The notes beneath the pieces are model-generated. The model had not been told where the DNA came from. It saw only the letters and a list, made by a program, of their open reading frames with translations, and searched no databases. Positions 47,083 to 56,500 of a stretch of 64,000 bases of DNA are shown here, in pieces (the stretch's first letter is position 1; the number at the start of each line of letters is the position of its first letter). A program made the translations under genes and the position numbers. The stretch comes from Luteococcus sanguinis (lineage in GTDB: Bacteria > Actinomycetota > Actinomycetes > Propionibacteriales > Propionibacteriaceae), in contig NZ_BAAAKI010000013.1 in the NCBI RefSeq assembly GCF_039527675.1, forward strand, positions 1 through 64,000, read 5' to 3'.

Positions 47083-48178
47083 AGGTCGAGTAGCGGGTGT
47101 TGAGCAGATCCAGGTCGCGCACGATCGCGGCCGGGCGCAGGTCGAAGACGTCCAGCACGGCGGCCTTGATCTTCTCCTCGTCGAACTTCGCGGTACCGAA
47201 GGTGTCGATGTAGAAACCAACCGGGGCAGCCTTGCCGATGGCGTAGGCCACCTGCACCTCGCAGCGGTCGGCCAGCTCGGCCGCGACGACGTTCTTGGCC
47301 ACCCACCGCATCGCATAGGCGGCGGAACGGTCAACCTTGGACGGGTCCTTGCCGGAGAAGGCACCGCCACCGTGGCGGGCCATGCCGCCGTAGGTGTCGA
47401 CGATGATCTTGCGGCCGGTCACGCCCGCGTCACCCATCGGCCCGCCAATGACGAACTTGCCGGTGGGGTTGACGTAGGTCTTGATGCCCTCGGTGGTGAG
47501 CTCGTAGCGCGCCAACACCGGATCGATGACGTGCTTGATCAGGTCGGGGGTGATGGTGCGCTCGATCGAGGTGCCCTCAGCGTGCTGGGTGGAGACGACG
47601 ATCGTGTCCACACCCACCGGGCGTCCGTCCTGGTCGTAGTCGATGGTCACCTGGGTCTTGCCGTCGGGACGCAGGTAGTCCAGCGTGCCATCCTTGCGGA
47701 CCTGCGTGAGCTGCTCCGAGAGGCGATGCGCCAAGTCGATCGGCAGCGGCATCAGCGAGGAGGTCTCGCGGCACGCGTAACCGAACATCAGGCCCTGGTC
47801 GCCGGCACCCTGCAGGTCAAGCTCATCGCCAGAGCCCTCACGGTTCTCGTAGGCCTTGTCAACGCCCTGGGCGATGTCGGGCGACTGGGAGCCGATGGCG
47901 ACGGTGACGCCGCATGAGCGCCCGTCGAAGCCCTTCTCGGACGAGTCGTAGCCGATGTCGAGGACGGTTTGACGGGCCAGGCCATTGATGTCGGCGTAGG
48001 CCTCGGTGGTCACCTCGCCGGCGACGACGACCAGGCCGGTGGTGACGAGGGTCTCGACGGCGACGCGCGAAGTGCGGTCCTGTTCGAGCATGGCGTCGAG
48101 GACGGCATCGCTGATGGCGTCGGCGACCTTGTCGGGATGTCCCTCGGTGACTGATTCCGAGGTGAACAGTCTGCTCAC
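46994..48178 (-). CDS. metK: S-adenosylmethionine synthetase
   Basis: The protein has 394 residues. LFTSESVTEGHPDKVADAIS is the N-terminal signature, GDQGLMFGYAC the second, and GGGAFSGKDPSKVDRSAAY the third. The start is GTG 48178 with AAGGAG upstream (six bases). It is the last gene of the run that starts at carA. The 113-bp leader after coaBC contains two stable stems, described separately. Confidence 0.97.
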   Translation of the reverse strand: MSRLFTSESVTEGHPDKVADAISDAVLDAMLEQDRTSRVAVETLVTTGLVVVAGEVTTEAYADINGLARQTVLDIGYDSSEKGFDGRSCGVTVAIGSQSPDIAQGVDKAYENREGSGDELDLQGAGDQGLMFGYACRETSSLMPLPIDLAHRLSEQLTQVRKDGTLDYLRPDGKTQVTIDYDQDGRPVGVDTIVVSTQHAEGTSIERTITPDLIKHVIDPVLARYELTTEGIKTYVNPTGKFVIGGPMGDAGVTGRKIIVDTYGGMARHGGGAFSGKDPSKVDRSAAYAMRWVAKNVVAAELADRCEVQVAYAIGKAAPVGFYIDTFGTAKFDEEKIKAAVLDVFDLRPAAIVRDLDLLNTRYSTFTAYGHFGRELPGMNWERTDRVEALRAAI

Positions 48179-48217
48179 GGTGGTACTCCTTCTGCGGGGC
48201 GAAGAGCCCTGCGGTAC

Positions 48218-48308
48218 GGCCCCCTCGGCGAGGGGGCCTGGTGTGTTTTCACATCGGGCGACAAGCCCGACCACTGGCCCCTGGCGGGGCGCTACCCCTG
48301 GCGGGGCG
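48218..48308 (-). promoter_or_regulatory. Structured leader between coaBC and metK
   Basis: The interval contains a 9-bp stem with arms GGCCCCCTC (48218-48226) and GAGGGGGCC (48230-48238), 39 bases before metK. A second 6-bp stem, TCGGGC (48254-48259) with GCCCGA (48265-48270), lies further upstream. CCCCTGGCGGGGCG is repeated in tandem at 48278-48291 and 48295-48308 (17-bp period), the second copy encoding the end of CoaBC. I recognise no known SAM riboswitch here. An attenuator, an mRNA-processing site or an internal terminator is possible. Confidence 0.4.
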
Positions 48309-49572
48309 TTCTGGGGACGAGCCGCTGGGCGGCTGCGTCGATGATCGCGGCGGCGGCCGCGGACTTGGAACCGGTCACGGCGGACAGGGGTCCATCGGCC
48401 CCGAGCACGACCACGCTGGTGGTCGCCAGCCCGAAGACCTTCCCGCCGGAGACGTCGTTGAGCACCAACAGGTCGCAGCCCTTGTGGGCAAGCTTGGTGC
48501 GTCCCAACCCAATCAGCTCTTCCCGGTCGGGCGCGGTCTCGGCCGCGAAGCCGACCAGCACCTGCCCATCCGGCTTGGAGGCGGCCAGACCGGCCAGCAC
48601 GTCGGGCGTCTGGACGAGGTCCAGGTCCAACCCGCCATCGCCGTTCTTCTTGATCTTGGTGTCGCTGGCCTGCGCAGGGGTGAAATCGGCAGGAGCGGCG
48701 GCCATGATCACGACCTCGGCGTCCCGCGCGAGACCGACCATGGCGTCACGCAGGTCTGTGGTGCTGGAGACCCGCTCGATCACCACCCCGCTCGGCAGTT
48801 CGGTCTCGACGTGGGCCGCAACCAGGGTCACCTCGGCACCCCGCAGCGCGGCCTCGCGTGCCAGGGCAACGCCCATCAGGCCAGAGGACGAGTTGCCGAG
48901 GAAGCGGACCGGGTCGAGATACTCGCGCGTCCCGCCTGCGGAGATGACGACGCGACGTCCGCTCAGGTCATGTTCGGCCGCCTTGCGGGCAGCGTCCGCG
49001 CCACCCTCCAGCAGCTGCAGGACGATGTCGACCACCTCGGCCGGCTCGGGCAGCCGTCCGGCCCCGATGTCGGCGCCAGTCAGCCGGCCGGACGCGGGGT
49101 CCTTCACGACCACTCCGCGCGAGCGCAGGGTGGCGACGTTCGCCGTGGTGGCGGCGTGCTGCCACATCTCGGTGTGCATCGCGGGGAACATCACCACCGG
49201 GCAGCGCGCGGTGAGCAGCACATTGGTGAGCAGGTCGTCCGCCCGACCCTGGGCGGCGCGCGCGAGCAGGTCGGCGGTGGCCGGGGCGACGACGATGAGG
49301 TCGGCCTGCTGGCCGAGACGGACGTGCGGAACCTCGGTGATGTCGCTCCACACGTCGGTGGCGACCGGACGCCCGGACAGGGCCTGCCAGGTGGCGAGGC
49401 CGACGAAGTTCAGCGAGCTGGGCGTGGGCACGACGTCGACGACGACGCCGTGGTCACGCAGCCGTCGTACAACCTCGCACGACTTGTAGGCAGCAATGCC
49501 ACCGGCCACCCCGAGGACGACCCGGGGCACGGCGGCCTCGGGTTCGCCAGGCAGGTGGCCGGTGGCGTTCAT
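48292..49572 (-). CDS. coaBC: Bifunctional CoaBC (phosphopantothenoylcysteine decarboxylase/synthetase)
   Basis: The protein has 426 residues. The N-terminal CoaC flavin domain shows VVLGVAGGIAAYKSCEVVRR and MFPAMHTEMW. The C-terminal CoaB domain shows VISAGGTREYLDPVRFLGNS and SSGLMGVALA. It makes 4'-phosphopantetheine from phosphopantothenate and cysteine. The start ATG 49572 (MNATGHLPGEP) is 17 bp from the rpoZ stop. An in-frame extension further upstream is antisense to rpoZ and rejected. Confidence 0.95.
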   Translation of the reverse strand: MNATGHLPGEPEAAVPRVVLGVAGGIAAYKSCEVVRRLRDHGVVVDVVPTPSSLNFVGLATWQALSGRPVATDVWSDITEVPHVRLGQQADLIVVAPATADLLARAAQGRADDLLTNVLLTARCPVVMFPAMHTEMWQHAATTANVATLRSRGVVVKDPASGRLTGADIGAGRLPEPAEVVDIVLQLLEGGADAARKAAEHDLSGRRVVISAGGTREYLDPVRFLGNSSSGLMGVALAREAALRGAEVTLVAAHVETELPSGVVIERVSSTTDLRDAMVGLARDAEVVIMAAAPADFTPAQASDTKIKKNGDGGLDLDLVQTPDVLAGLAASKPDGQVLVGFAAETAPDREELIGLGRTKLAHKGCDLLVLNDVSGGKVFGLATTSVVVLGADGPLSAVTGSKSAAAAAIIDAAAQRLVPRTPRQG

Positions 49573-49589
49573 GTCTGTGCGGCTTGGGC

Positions 49590-49931
49590 TCAGGCCGGGT
49601 CGAGGTCGCCGAAGGGATCGGCGAAGCTGAACTCGGGATCGGCCGCAGCCTGGGCCCGCGCGGCGGACTCGGCCTCGGGATCGATCTCGATGCACTCGAG
49701 CTGGTGCGCCTGGATCTCGCGCATGGCGATGCTCAGCGGCTTCTCCTGCACGCCGGTCTCGACCAGCGGGCCCACGTTCTCGAGCAGGCCCTCGCCCAGC
49801 TGGGAGTAGTAGGCGTTGATCTGACGGGCGCGCTTGGCCGCGAACAGCACCAGGCGGTACTTCGAGTCGACGGAGTCCAGCAGGTCGTCAATCGGCGGGT
49901 TGACGATGCCCTCAGGTGTCTGGTTGCTCAA
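49590..49931 (-). CDS. rpoZ: RNA polymerase omega subunit
   Basis: The protein has 113 residues. NPPIDDLLDSVDSKYRLVLF and AAKRARQINAYYSQL are the omega signature. An acidic tail ends FADPFGDLDPA. Omega helps assemble and stabilise RNA polymerase. The gmk-rpoZ-coaBC order is conserved in actinobacteria. Confidence 0.96.
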   Translation of the reverse strand: MSNQTPEGIVNPPIDDLLDSVDSKYRLVLFAAKRARQINAYYSQLGEGLLENVGPLVETGVQEKPLSIAMREIQAHQLECIEIDPEAESAARAQAAADPEFSFADPFGDLDPA

Positions 49932-50009
49932 GGTGAACCTTCGTTTCGAAAGATGTGGCGTTTCGGACGAGACGGGGAAACCCCCGTGACGGCGTGGCCG
50001 GACGCGCGG

Positions 50010-50588
50010 TCACAAGCCAAACAAGCCTACCAAATCGGCCACGGTTTGATCGACTTCGCGATTCGTGACGCGGTGGTCGAAGCCCTCGGCGAGCGCCAGC
50101 TCACGCCGGGCGGTCTCCAGCCGGCGGGCCTGCTGCTCGGGAGTCTCGGTTCCCCGGCCCACCAGTCGACGCACCAGCTCGTCCCAGTCGGGCGGGTCGA
50201 TGAAGACCTGGCAGGCTTGTGGGTAGGTGCGACGCACCTGCTCGGCGCCCTGCAGGTCGATCTCGAGAACGACGACCCGTCCCTGCTCGACGGCGCGCTC
50301 GACCTCCGCGCGCGGGGTGCCATACCTGTGTCGCCCGTGGACGACCGCCCATTCCAGCAGGCCGTCGTGGGCGACTAGGTCGTCGAAGGCGACGTCGTCG
50401 ACGAAGTGGTAGTGAACGCCCTCCACCTCACCGGGCCGCGGCGGCCGGGTGGTGGCCGAGACGCTGACGAAGACCTCCGGGTGGAGCCGCTTCAGGCATG
50501 CGACAACCGTCCCCTTGCCCACTGCAGTGGGCCCGGAGACGACGAAGACACGCGGGGCAGACCCAGCCGTGGTGGCTGGGTCGCTCAC
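50010..50588 (-). CDS. gmk: Guanylate kinase
   Basis: The protein has 192 residues. The P-loop is VVSGPTAVGKGTVVACL, and VSATTRPPRPGEVEGVHYHF is the GMP-binding block. VVVLEIDLQGAEQVRRTYPQ follows. It phosphorylates GMP. It overlaps mihF by four bases. Confidence 0.96.
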   Translation of the reverse strand: MSDPATTAGSAPRVFVVSGPTAVGKGTVVACLKRLHPEVFVSVSATTRPPRPGEVEGVHYHFVDDVAFDDLVAHDGLLEWAVVHGRHRYGTPRAEVERAVEQGRVVVLEIDLQGAEQVRRTYPQACQVFIDPPDWDELVRRLVGRGTETPEQQARRLETARRELALAEGFDHRVTNREVDQTVADLVGLFGL

Positions 50589-50896
50589 TCGAACTCGGCC
50601 TTGAGTCCCGCCACTTGGTGACGACCGAGGCCGCGAACGCGGCGGTTCGCCGCGATCTCGAGTCGCTCCATGATCTCCGCGGCGCGCTTGTCTCCGACGC
50701 GCGGCATCGCCTTGAGCAGGTCGACAACCTTGACGTGCGCGAGCACGTCGTCCTGTGCGGCCGCATCGAGCGCCTGGGTCAGGCTCAGCTGCCCCGAGCG
50801 CACCTGGACCTTCAGTTCGGCGCGTGCACGACGTGCCTGTGTTGCGGCCTCCCGAGCGGCCTGCAACTGCTCCGGGGAGAGTGTAGGAATCGCCAC
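50585..50896 (-). CDS. mihF: Actinobacterial integration host factor (mIHF-type)
   Basis: The protein has 103 residues. It begins AIPTLSPEQLQAAREAATQA and ends NRRVRGLGRHQVAGLKAEFE. The helix-two-turn-helix region LLKAMPRVGDKRAAEIMERL is the DNA-binding core of the actinobacterial IHF family. GTG 50896 is chosen because GGAG lies six bases before it and the N-terminus then matches known family members. ATG 50908 and 50917 lack ribosome sites. The pyrF-mihF-gmk order is typical. Confidence 0.92.
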   Translation of the reverse strand: MAIPTLSPEQLQAAREAATQARRARAELKVQVRSGQLSLTQALDAAAQDDVLAHVKVVDLLKAMPRVGDKRAAEIMERLEIAANRRVRGLGRHQVAGLKAEFE

Positions 50897-51013
50897 GACC
50901 TTCTCCATTTCATCCATGTGCCCGGGCGTCGATTCCCGGGTCAATGCACAAACTACAAGCACTTGCGCGTCAGTGCACCCCTTTGGCGGGGTCCGGGCAC
51001 GGTGCGAGTGCTG

Positions 51014-51820
51014 TCAGCGTCCGAGCAATGTCTGGACGCGGTCCACCAGGCCCTCGACAGAGGGCCCACCATGGGCGACCTCGCGGCTCGCGGATGGCAG
51101 CAGCAGGTCGACGGCGTCACCGAAGATGCCGCGCAGGCCCTCGATGGTCCCGCCCTGGGCGCCGATGCCGGGCACCAGGATCGAGCCGTTGAAGTGCGAG
51201 ACGTCGACACCGGCGTCGGCGTGGGTACCGCCGACGACCAGACCGAGGGCGTTCTGGCCCGAGCGGGCGTTCTCGGCCGCGGCATCGTCGATCACCTGCT
51301 GGGCCACGACCCGTCCGTCATCACCCTTGCTGAGCTGCACCTGGCCGCCCTCGGGGTTGGACGTGCGGGCCAACACGTAGATGCCACGGCCGGTCTCGTG
51401 CGCGAGGTCGATCGCCGGACGCAGGGACTCGAACCCCAGGTAGGGGCTCAGGGTGATCGCGTCGGCGCGCAGGGAGGCCTCGTCGGCAAGGTAGGCGCGG
51501 GCATAGCCGGCCATGGTGGAGCCGATGTCACCGCGCTTCACGTCCAGGACGCTGAGCGCCCCGGCCTGGCGGATGTCTTCCAGCAGTCGTTCCAGCACGG
51601 CGATGCCAGCCGATCCGTGGACCTCGTAGAAGGCGGACTGGGGCTTGAAGACCGCCACCCGCTCCCCCAGCACTTCGACGATGCCCCGAGCAAAGGCCTC
51701 GAGGCCGGCGACGTCGTCGTCCAGGCCCCAGTGGGCCAGGGACTGGGCGTGCGGGTCGATCCCGACGCACAGCGCGCCGCGCTCCTCGGTGAGTGCCTTG
51801 AGTCGTTCGGCGTAGGTCAT
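51014..51820 (-). CDS. pyrF: Orotidine 5'-phosphate decarboxylase (type 2)
   Basis: The protein has 268 residues. LCVGIDPHAQSLAHWGL is the N-terminal block, VLDVKRGDIGSTMAGYA carries the catalytic Asp-Lys-Asp, and GLVVGGTHADAG and PGIGAQGG bind phosphate. It makes UMP. It is separated from pyrD by the toxin-antitoxin pair. Confidence 0.95.
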   Translation of the reverse strand: MTYAERLKALTEERGALCVGIDPHAQSLAHWGLDDDVAGLEAFARGIVEVLGERVAVFKPQSAFYEVHGSAGIAVLERLLEDIRQAGALSVLDVKRGDIGSTMAGYARAYLADEASLRADAITLSPYLGFESLRPAIDLAHETGRGIYVLARTSNPEGGQVQLSKGDDGRVVAQQVIDDAAAENARSGQNALGLVVGGTHADAGVDVSHFNGSILVPGIGAQGGTIEGLRGIFGDAVDLLLPSASREVAHGGPSVEGLVDRVQTLLGR

Positions 51821-51899
51821 GGGTGCGGCGCCTTTCGTGGGAGTGGGTCCATCATTCCATCCCTCAGGTGCCCGCTGCTCACAGCGGGAGTTTCATGCG

Positions 51900-52166
51900 T
51901 CACTCGTAGTGGGTCCACATGCGCAAGACGTGGATGGTGTGCTCGTCGGGCATGACTTCGTAGACCAGTCGGTGCTGGATGTTGATGCGGCGCGAATAGC
52001 AGCCCGCGAGATCCCCAACGAGCTTCTCGTAGCGTGGCGGATTGGCCAAGGGATCCCCGGCAATGACCTCAAGCAGGGCCTGCGCCTTCGGCTTTAGCCC
52101 TGACGTTGCGAGCTTCTTGGCGTCCTTCTGTGCTTGTCGCGAGTAGACGATCCGCCAGGTGCTCAC
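51900..52166 (-). CDS. yoeB: YoeB-family mRNA interferase toxin
   Basis: The protein has 88 residues of the RelE/YoeB fold: WRIVYSRQAQKDAKKLATSG, RYEKLVGDLAGCYSRRINIQ and HRLVYEV, ending RMWTHYE. The conserved catalytic Glu, Arg, His and Tyr positions of YoeB are present (EKL, SRRI, HRLVYE, HYE). It cleaves mRNA in the ribosome A-site. It overlaps yefM by four bases, antitoxin first. Confidence 0.93.
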   Translation of the reverse strand: MSTWRIVYSRQAQKDAKKLATSGLKPKAQALLEVIAGDPLANPPRYEKLVGDLAGCYSRRINIQHRLVYEVMPDEHTIHVLRMWTHYE

Positions 52167-52405
52167 CAGTCAAGCTCTTCGGAGCCCGCCTCGATGCCCT
52201 CGGCGCGGGCCTCGCGGATCGAAGCCGCCATGCCCGGCACCGACTCGAGGTAGATGGTCTCCTGGATGGCTCGCCAGTCGTCCTCGCCGACCAGCACGGC
52301 ATTTCCACGCTGGCCGGTGATGGTCAGCGGCTCGGACTCCTCGTTGACCTGGTCGATCAGTCGGTAGAGATTGGCTCGCGCAGTGGTGGCGGGGACGGCA
52401 GGCAT
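52163..52405 (-). CDS. yefM: YefM-family antitoxin
   Basis: The protein has 80 residues of the Phd/YefM family. ATTARANLYRLIDQVNEESE is the DNA-binding fold, ITGQRGNAVLVGEDDWRAI is typical, and the acidic C-terminus binds the toxin. It normally represses its own promoter, which would lie in the 51-bp gap after pyrD. The pair sits within the pyr gene run. Confidence 0.93.
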   Translation of the reverse strand: MPAVPATTARANLYRLIDQVNEESEPLTITGQRGNAVLVGEDDWRAIQETIYLESVPGMAASIREARAEGIEAGSEELDW

Positions 52406-52456
52406 ACCCCCCAGCGTACGCCATTGCGTACGGAAAGCACGAACGCCTTCGTGGGC

Positions 52457-53548
52457 TCAGAGCGAGTTGATGCCGCTCACCAGCGCCGGACCGTTGTAGA
52501 TGAATCCTGTGTAGACCTGCACCAGCTTGGCGCCCGCATCGAACATCGCCTGTGCATGGCCAGGGGTCATGATGCCGCCCGCTCCCATCACGGGGAGCTC
52601 GGTGTGGGCGACGATCCTCTCGACCACACGCAGTGCCTTGTTGGTGAGCGGCGCACCGGACAGCCCCCCGGCCTCGTCCACGAGGGCCTTGTCGGCAGCC
52701 GCCAGGCCGTCGCGGGACAGCGTCGTGTTGGTCGCGATCAGGCCACTGACGCCCGCCAGCTCGCAGACCCCGATCGCCTCGTAGAGCGCGTCGGTCTCCA
52801 GGTCGGGGGCCAGCTTCACGAAGATCGGCACGGGGTTCGCAGCATCCAGTTCGGCAGCACGCGCCACCAGCGCACGGGTCAGGTCGCGCAACTGGTCACC
52901 GTCTTGGAGCTTGCGCAGCCCGGGCGTGTTGGGGCTGGAAACATTGAGTGCCACGTAATCGGCCAGGGGCGCCAGGGCGTCGAAGCTGGCCAGATAGTTC
53001 TCGATCGCACCGGGCAGCTCGACGACCTTGTTCTTGCCGATCGAGATGCCCAGCGGGATACCCAGTGCCTGGTTGCCGCGGCGCACTCCCCAACCGGTGA
53101 GCCGATCGGCGAGCGCCTGCGCACCGTCGTTGTTGAAGCCCATCCGGTTGACGACGCCCTCGGAGGCCCTGGCCCGGAACACGCGCGGTTTCTCGTTGCC
53201 CGGCTGGGGCATCGCGGTGACCGTCCCCAGCTCGGCGAAGCCGAAACCCATCCCGGCCCAGGCCCGAGCGGCAATGCCGTTCTTGTCCAGACCGGCAGCA
53301 ACACCCACCCGCGACGGGAAGGTGATGCCGGCCATCTCCACCGGGGTCCCCCGCCGGACCACCTTCGCGGCCGCCTGCGCGGCGGGAGCCGGGATCCGTC
53401 CCAGCACGTCGATCATCTGCTCGTGGATCTTCTCCGCGTCCCCGCCATGGCTGGCGAACAGTGCCGGACGGACTGCACTGCGGTAGCCGAGCAGCAACGC
53501 TCGCTCGGCCGCCGCACGCGCCGCGGCACCGGCAACGGGCCGGTCCAT
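52457..53548 (-). CDS. pyrD: Dihydroorotate dehydrogenase (quinone), class 2
   Basis: The protein has 363 residues. The N-terminal helices (LLLGYRSAVRPALFASHGGD) mark the membrane-associated class 2 enzyme. VGVAAGLDKNGIAARAWAGM, NRMGFNNDGA and NVSSPNTPGLRKLQ (catalytic Ser) are the family blocks, and GAGGIMTPGHAQ binds FMN phosphate. The start ATG 53548 shares one base with the carB stop (TGATG). Confidence 0.95.
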   Translation of the reverse strand: MDRPVAGAAARAAAERALLLGYRSAVRPALFASHGGDAEKIHEQMIDVLGRIPAPAAQAAAKVVRRGTPVEMAGITFPSRVGVAAGLDKNGIAARAWAGMGFGFAELGTVTAMPQPGNEKPRVFRARASEGVVNRMGFNNDGAQALADRLTGWGVRRGNQALGIPLGISIGKNKVVELPGAIENYLASFDALAPLADYVALNVSSPNTPGLRKLQDGDQLRDLTRALVARAAELDAANPVPIFVKLAPDLETDALYEAIGVCELAGVSGLIATNTTLSRDGLAAADKALVDEAGGLSGAPLTNKALRVVERIVAHTELPVMGAGGIMTPGHAQAMFDAGAKLVQVYTGFIYNGPALVSGINSL

Positions 53549-56500
53549 CACTTGCCCGCCTGGGCGACCTGGGCCTGAACCTCGGCGCCCCACTCCTGCA
53601 GCGACTTCACGCCGATCTCGGCGCCCTGTTCCTGTGCACACAGGGCTTCGACGGCCTGGACCGTCGCGGCAAGGCCCTGCGCGGTGGTGATGCAGGGGGC
53701 ATTGTGGACGACCGACGACGCGCGGATCTCGTAGCCGTCGGCGCGCTCGGAGCCGGTCGGCTTGCCGGGGGTGTTGAACACTGCGTCCACCAAGCCGTCG
53801 CGGATCAGGTCGACGATCGTCGGCTCACCGTTCGGCCCACGTCCGTCCGAAAACTTGCGGACGACCGTCGTGGACACGCCCTGACGTCCGAGGACGTTCG
53901 CGGTGCCCTGGGTGGCCAGGATGGTGAAGCCAAGGTCGAAGAGGCGCTTGACCGGGAAGATCGAGTGGCGCTTGTCCTTGTTGGCCATCGCGACGAAGAA
54001 GTTGCCCGAGGTGGGCAGGATCTGCCCGGCGGCGATCTGGCCCTTCGCGAAGGCCTCGCCGAAGGTGGTTGACAGGCCCATCACCTCGCCGGTGGAGCGC
54101 ATCTCCGGGCCGAGGATGGTGTCGACATTGTGACCCTCGGGAGTGCGGAAACGGTTGAACGGGAGCACCGCCTCCTTCACCGCGATCGGGACACCGGGCC
54201 AGGTGTGGGTGCCATCGACCTCGGCGCGCAGCACACCCTGGTCGCGCAGTTCTTGGATGGTCGAGCCCATCATGATCAAGGTCGCTGCCTTGGCCAGCTC
54301 GGTCGCGGTCGCCTTCGAGACGAAAGGGACGGTGCGACTGGCGCGCGGGTTGGCCTCGAGGACGTAGAGGGTGTCCCCGGCCAGCGCGAACTGGATGTTG
54401 ATCAGGCCGTGCACCCCGACGCCGCGGGCGATCGCCTCGGTGGAGACACGGATCTGGTCCACGACCTCCTCACCCAGGGTGATCGGCGGGAGCGCGCAGG
54501 CGGAGTCGCCGGAGTGCACACCGGCCTCCTCGATGTGCTCCATCACGCCGCCCATGTACAGCTCAACGCCGTCATAGAGCGCGTCCACGTCGATCTCGAC
54601 CGCGTCCTGCAGGAAGCGGTCGACCAACACGGGGCTGGTGGGGCTGATCAGGGTGGAGCTGGCGATGTAGCGCTGCAGGCTGGCCTCGTCGTAGACGATC
54701 TCCATCCCACGTCCGCCCAGCACATAGCTGGGGCGCACCAGCACCGGGTAGCCGATCTGCTCGGCGACCACGCGCGCCTGGTCGAAGGAGACGGCCATGC
54801 CGTGCGCGGGGGCCCGTAGGCCGGCATCGGCGAGGACGGCCTCGAAGGCGCCGCGCTCCTCGGCCAGATGGATCGCCTCGGGGCTCGTGCCGACGATCGG
54901 GACGCCCGCATCCTTCAGCTGCTGGGCCAGCTTCAGCGGGGTCTGCCCGCCGAGCTGCACGACCACCCCGGCGACCGGACCGGCCTGGCACTCCGCGTGA
55001 TAGATCTCCAGCACGTCCTCGAGCGTGAGGGGCTCGAAGTAGAGCCGGTCGGAGGTGTCGTAGTCGGTGGAGACCGTCTCGGGGTTGCAGTTGATCATGA
55101 TCGACTCGTAGCCGGCCTCGGTCAACGCCATCGCCGCGTGCACGCAGGAGTAGTCGAACTCAATGCCCTGGCCGATGCGGTTCGGGCCCGAGCCGAGGAT
55201 CAGCACGGCGGGTTTCGTGCGCGGCTGCACCTCCGACTCCTCGTCATAGGAGGAGTAGAAATACGGCGTCCGGGCCGCGAACTCGGCCGCACAGGTGTCG
55301 ACCGTCTTGTAGACCGGACGGATGCCCAGCGCCCAGCGCACGCCGCGGACGACGTCGACGGACATGTGGTGGGCCGCGCCGATCTGCCCGTCCGAGAATC
55401 CGTGCCGCTTCGCGCGACGCAGCAGGTCGGGGGTGAGCTCCTTGGCATCGGCCACCTCGCGGGCCACCTCGACCAGGATGACGAGCTGGTCGATGAACCA
55501 GGGGTCGATCTTGGTGGCGTCGAAGATCTCCTGCTCGCTGGCACCGGCCATCAGGGCCTGGAAGACCTCGCCCAGACGCCCATCGTGTGGAATGCGGATG
55601 GCCTCCAGCAAGTCGTCCTTGGAGCGCTTGGGCGGGGTCAGCAGGAAGGGCGCCTTGGAGTCCTCCAGCGACCGCAGCGCCTTGCCCAGGGCCTCGGTGA
55701 AGTTGCGTCCGATGGCCATCGCCTCACCCACCGACTTCATGTGGGTGGTGAGCACGCCGTCGGCGGTCGGGAACTTCTCGAAGGCGAAGCGGGGCACCTT
55801 GACGACGACGTAGTCGAGCGTGGGCTCGAAGGAGGCCGGCGTCTGCTCGGTGATGTCGTTGTCGATCTCGTCCAGGGTGTAGCCGACGGCGACCTTGGCG
55901 GCGATCTTGGCGATCGGGAAGCCGGTGGCCTTGGAGGCCAGCGCAGACGAACGCGAGACGCGGGGGTTCATCTCGATGACGATCATGCGGCCGTCGTCGG
56001 GGTTGATGGCGAACTGGATGTTGCAGCCACCGGTGTCTACGCCGACGCGACGGATGATCTCGATGCCGACATCGCGCATGTGCTGGTATTCCCGGTCGGT
56101 CAGCGTCATCGCGGGGGCGACAGTGATGGAGTCACCGGTGTGGACGCCCATCGGGTCCAGGTTCTCGATGGAACAGATGATCACGACATTGTCGGCCTTG
56201 TCGCGCATCACCTCCAGCTCGTACTCCTTCCACCCGATGATCGACTCCTCGATCAGCACCTCGGTGGAGGGGCTGGCGTCCAGACCGGCGCCGGCGATGC
56301 GGCGCAGCTCGGCCTCGTCGTGCGCGAAGCCCGAGCCCAGGCCGCCCATGGTGAACGACGGACGGACGACGACCGGGTAGCCGAGCTGGTCGGCGGCGGC
56401 GACCACCTCGTCCATGGTGTGGCAGATGACCGAGCGGGCAACTCCCGCGCGGCCGCCGGGGGTGTTGCCGTCGGCGTCGCCCAGCACCTCGAGGGACTCG

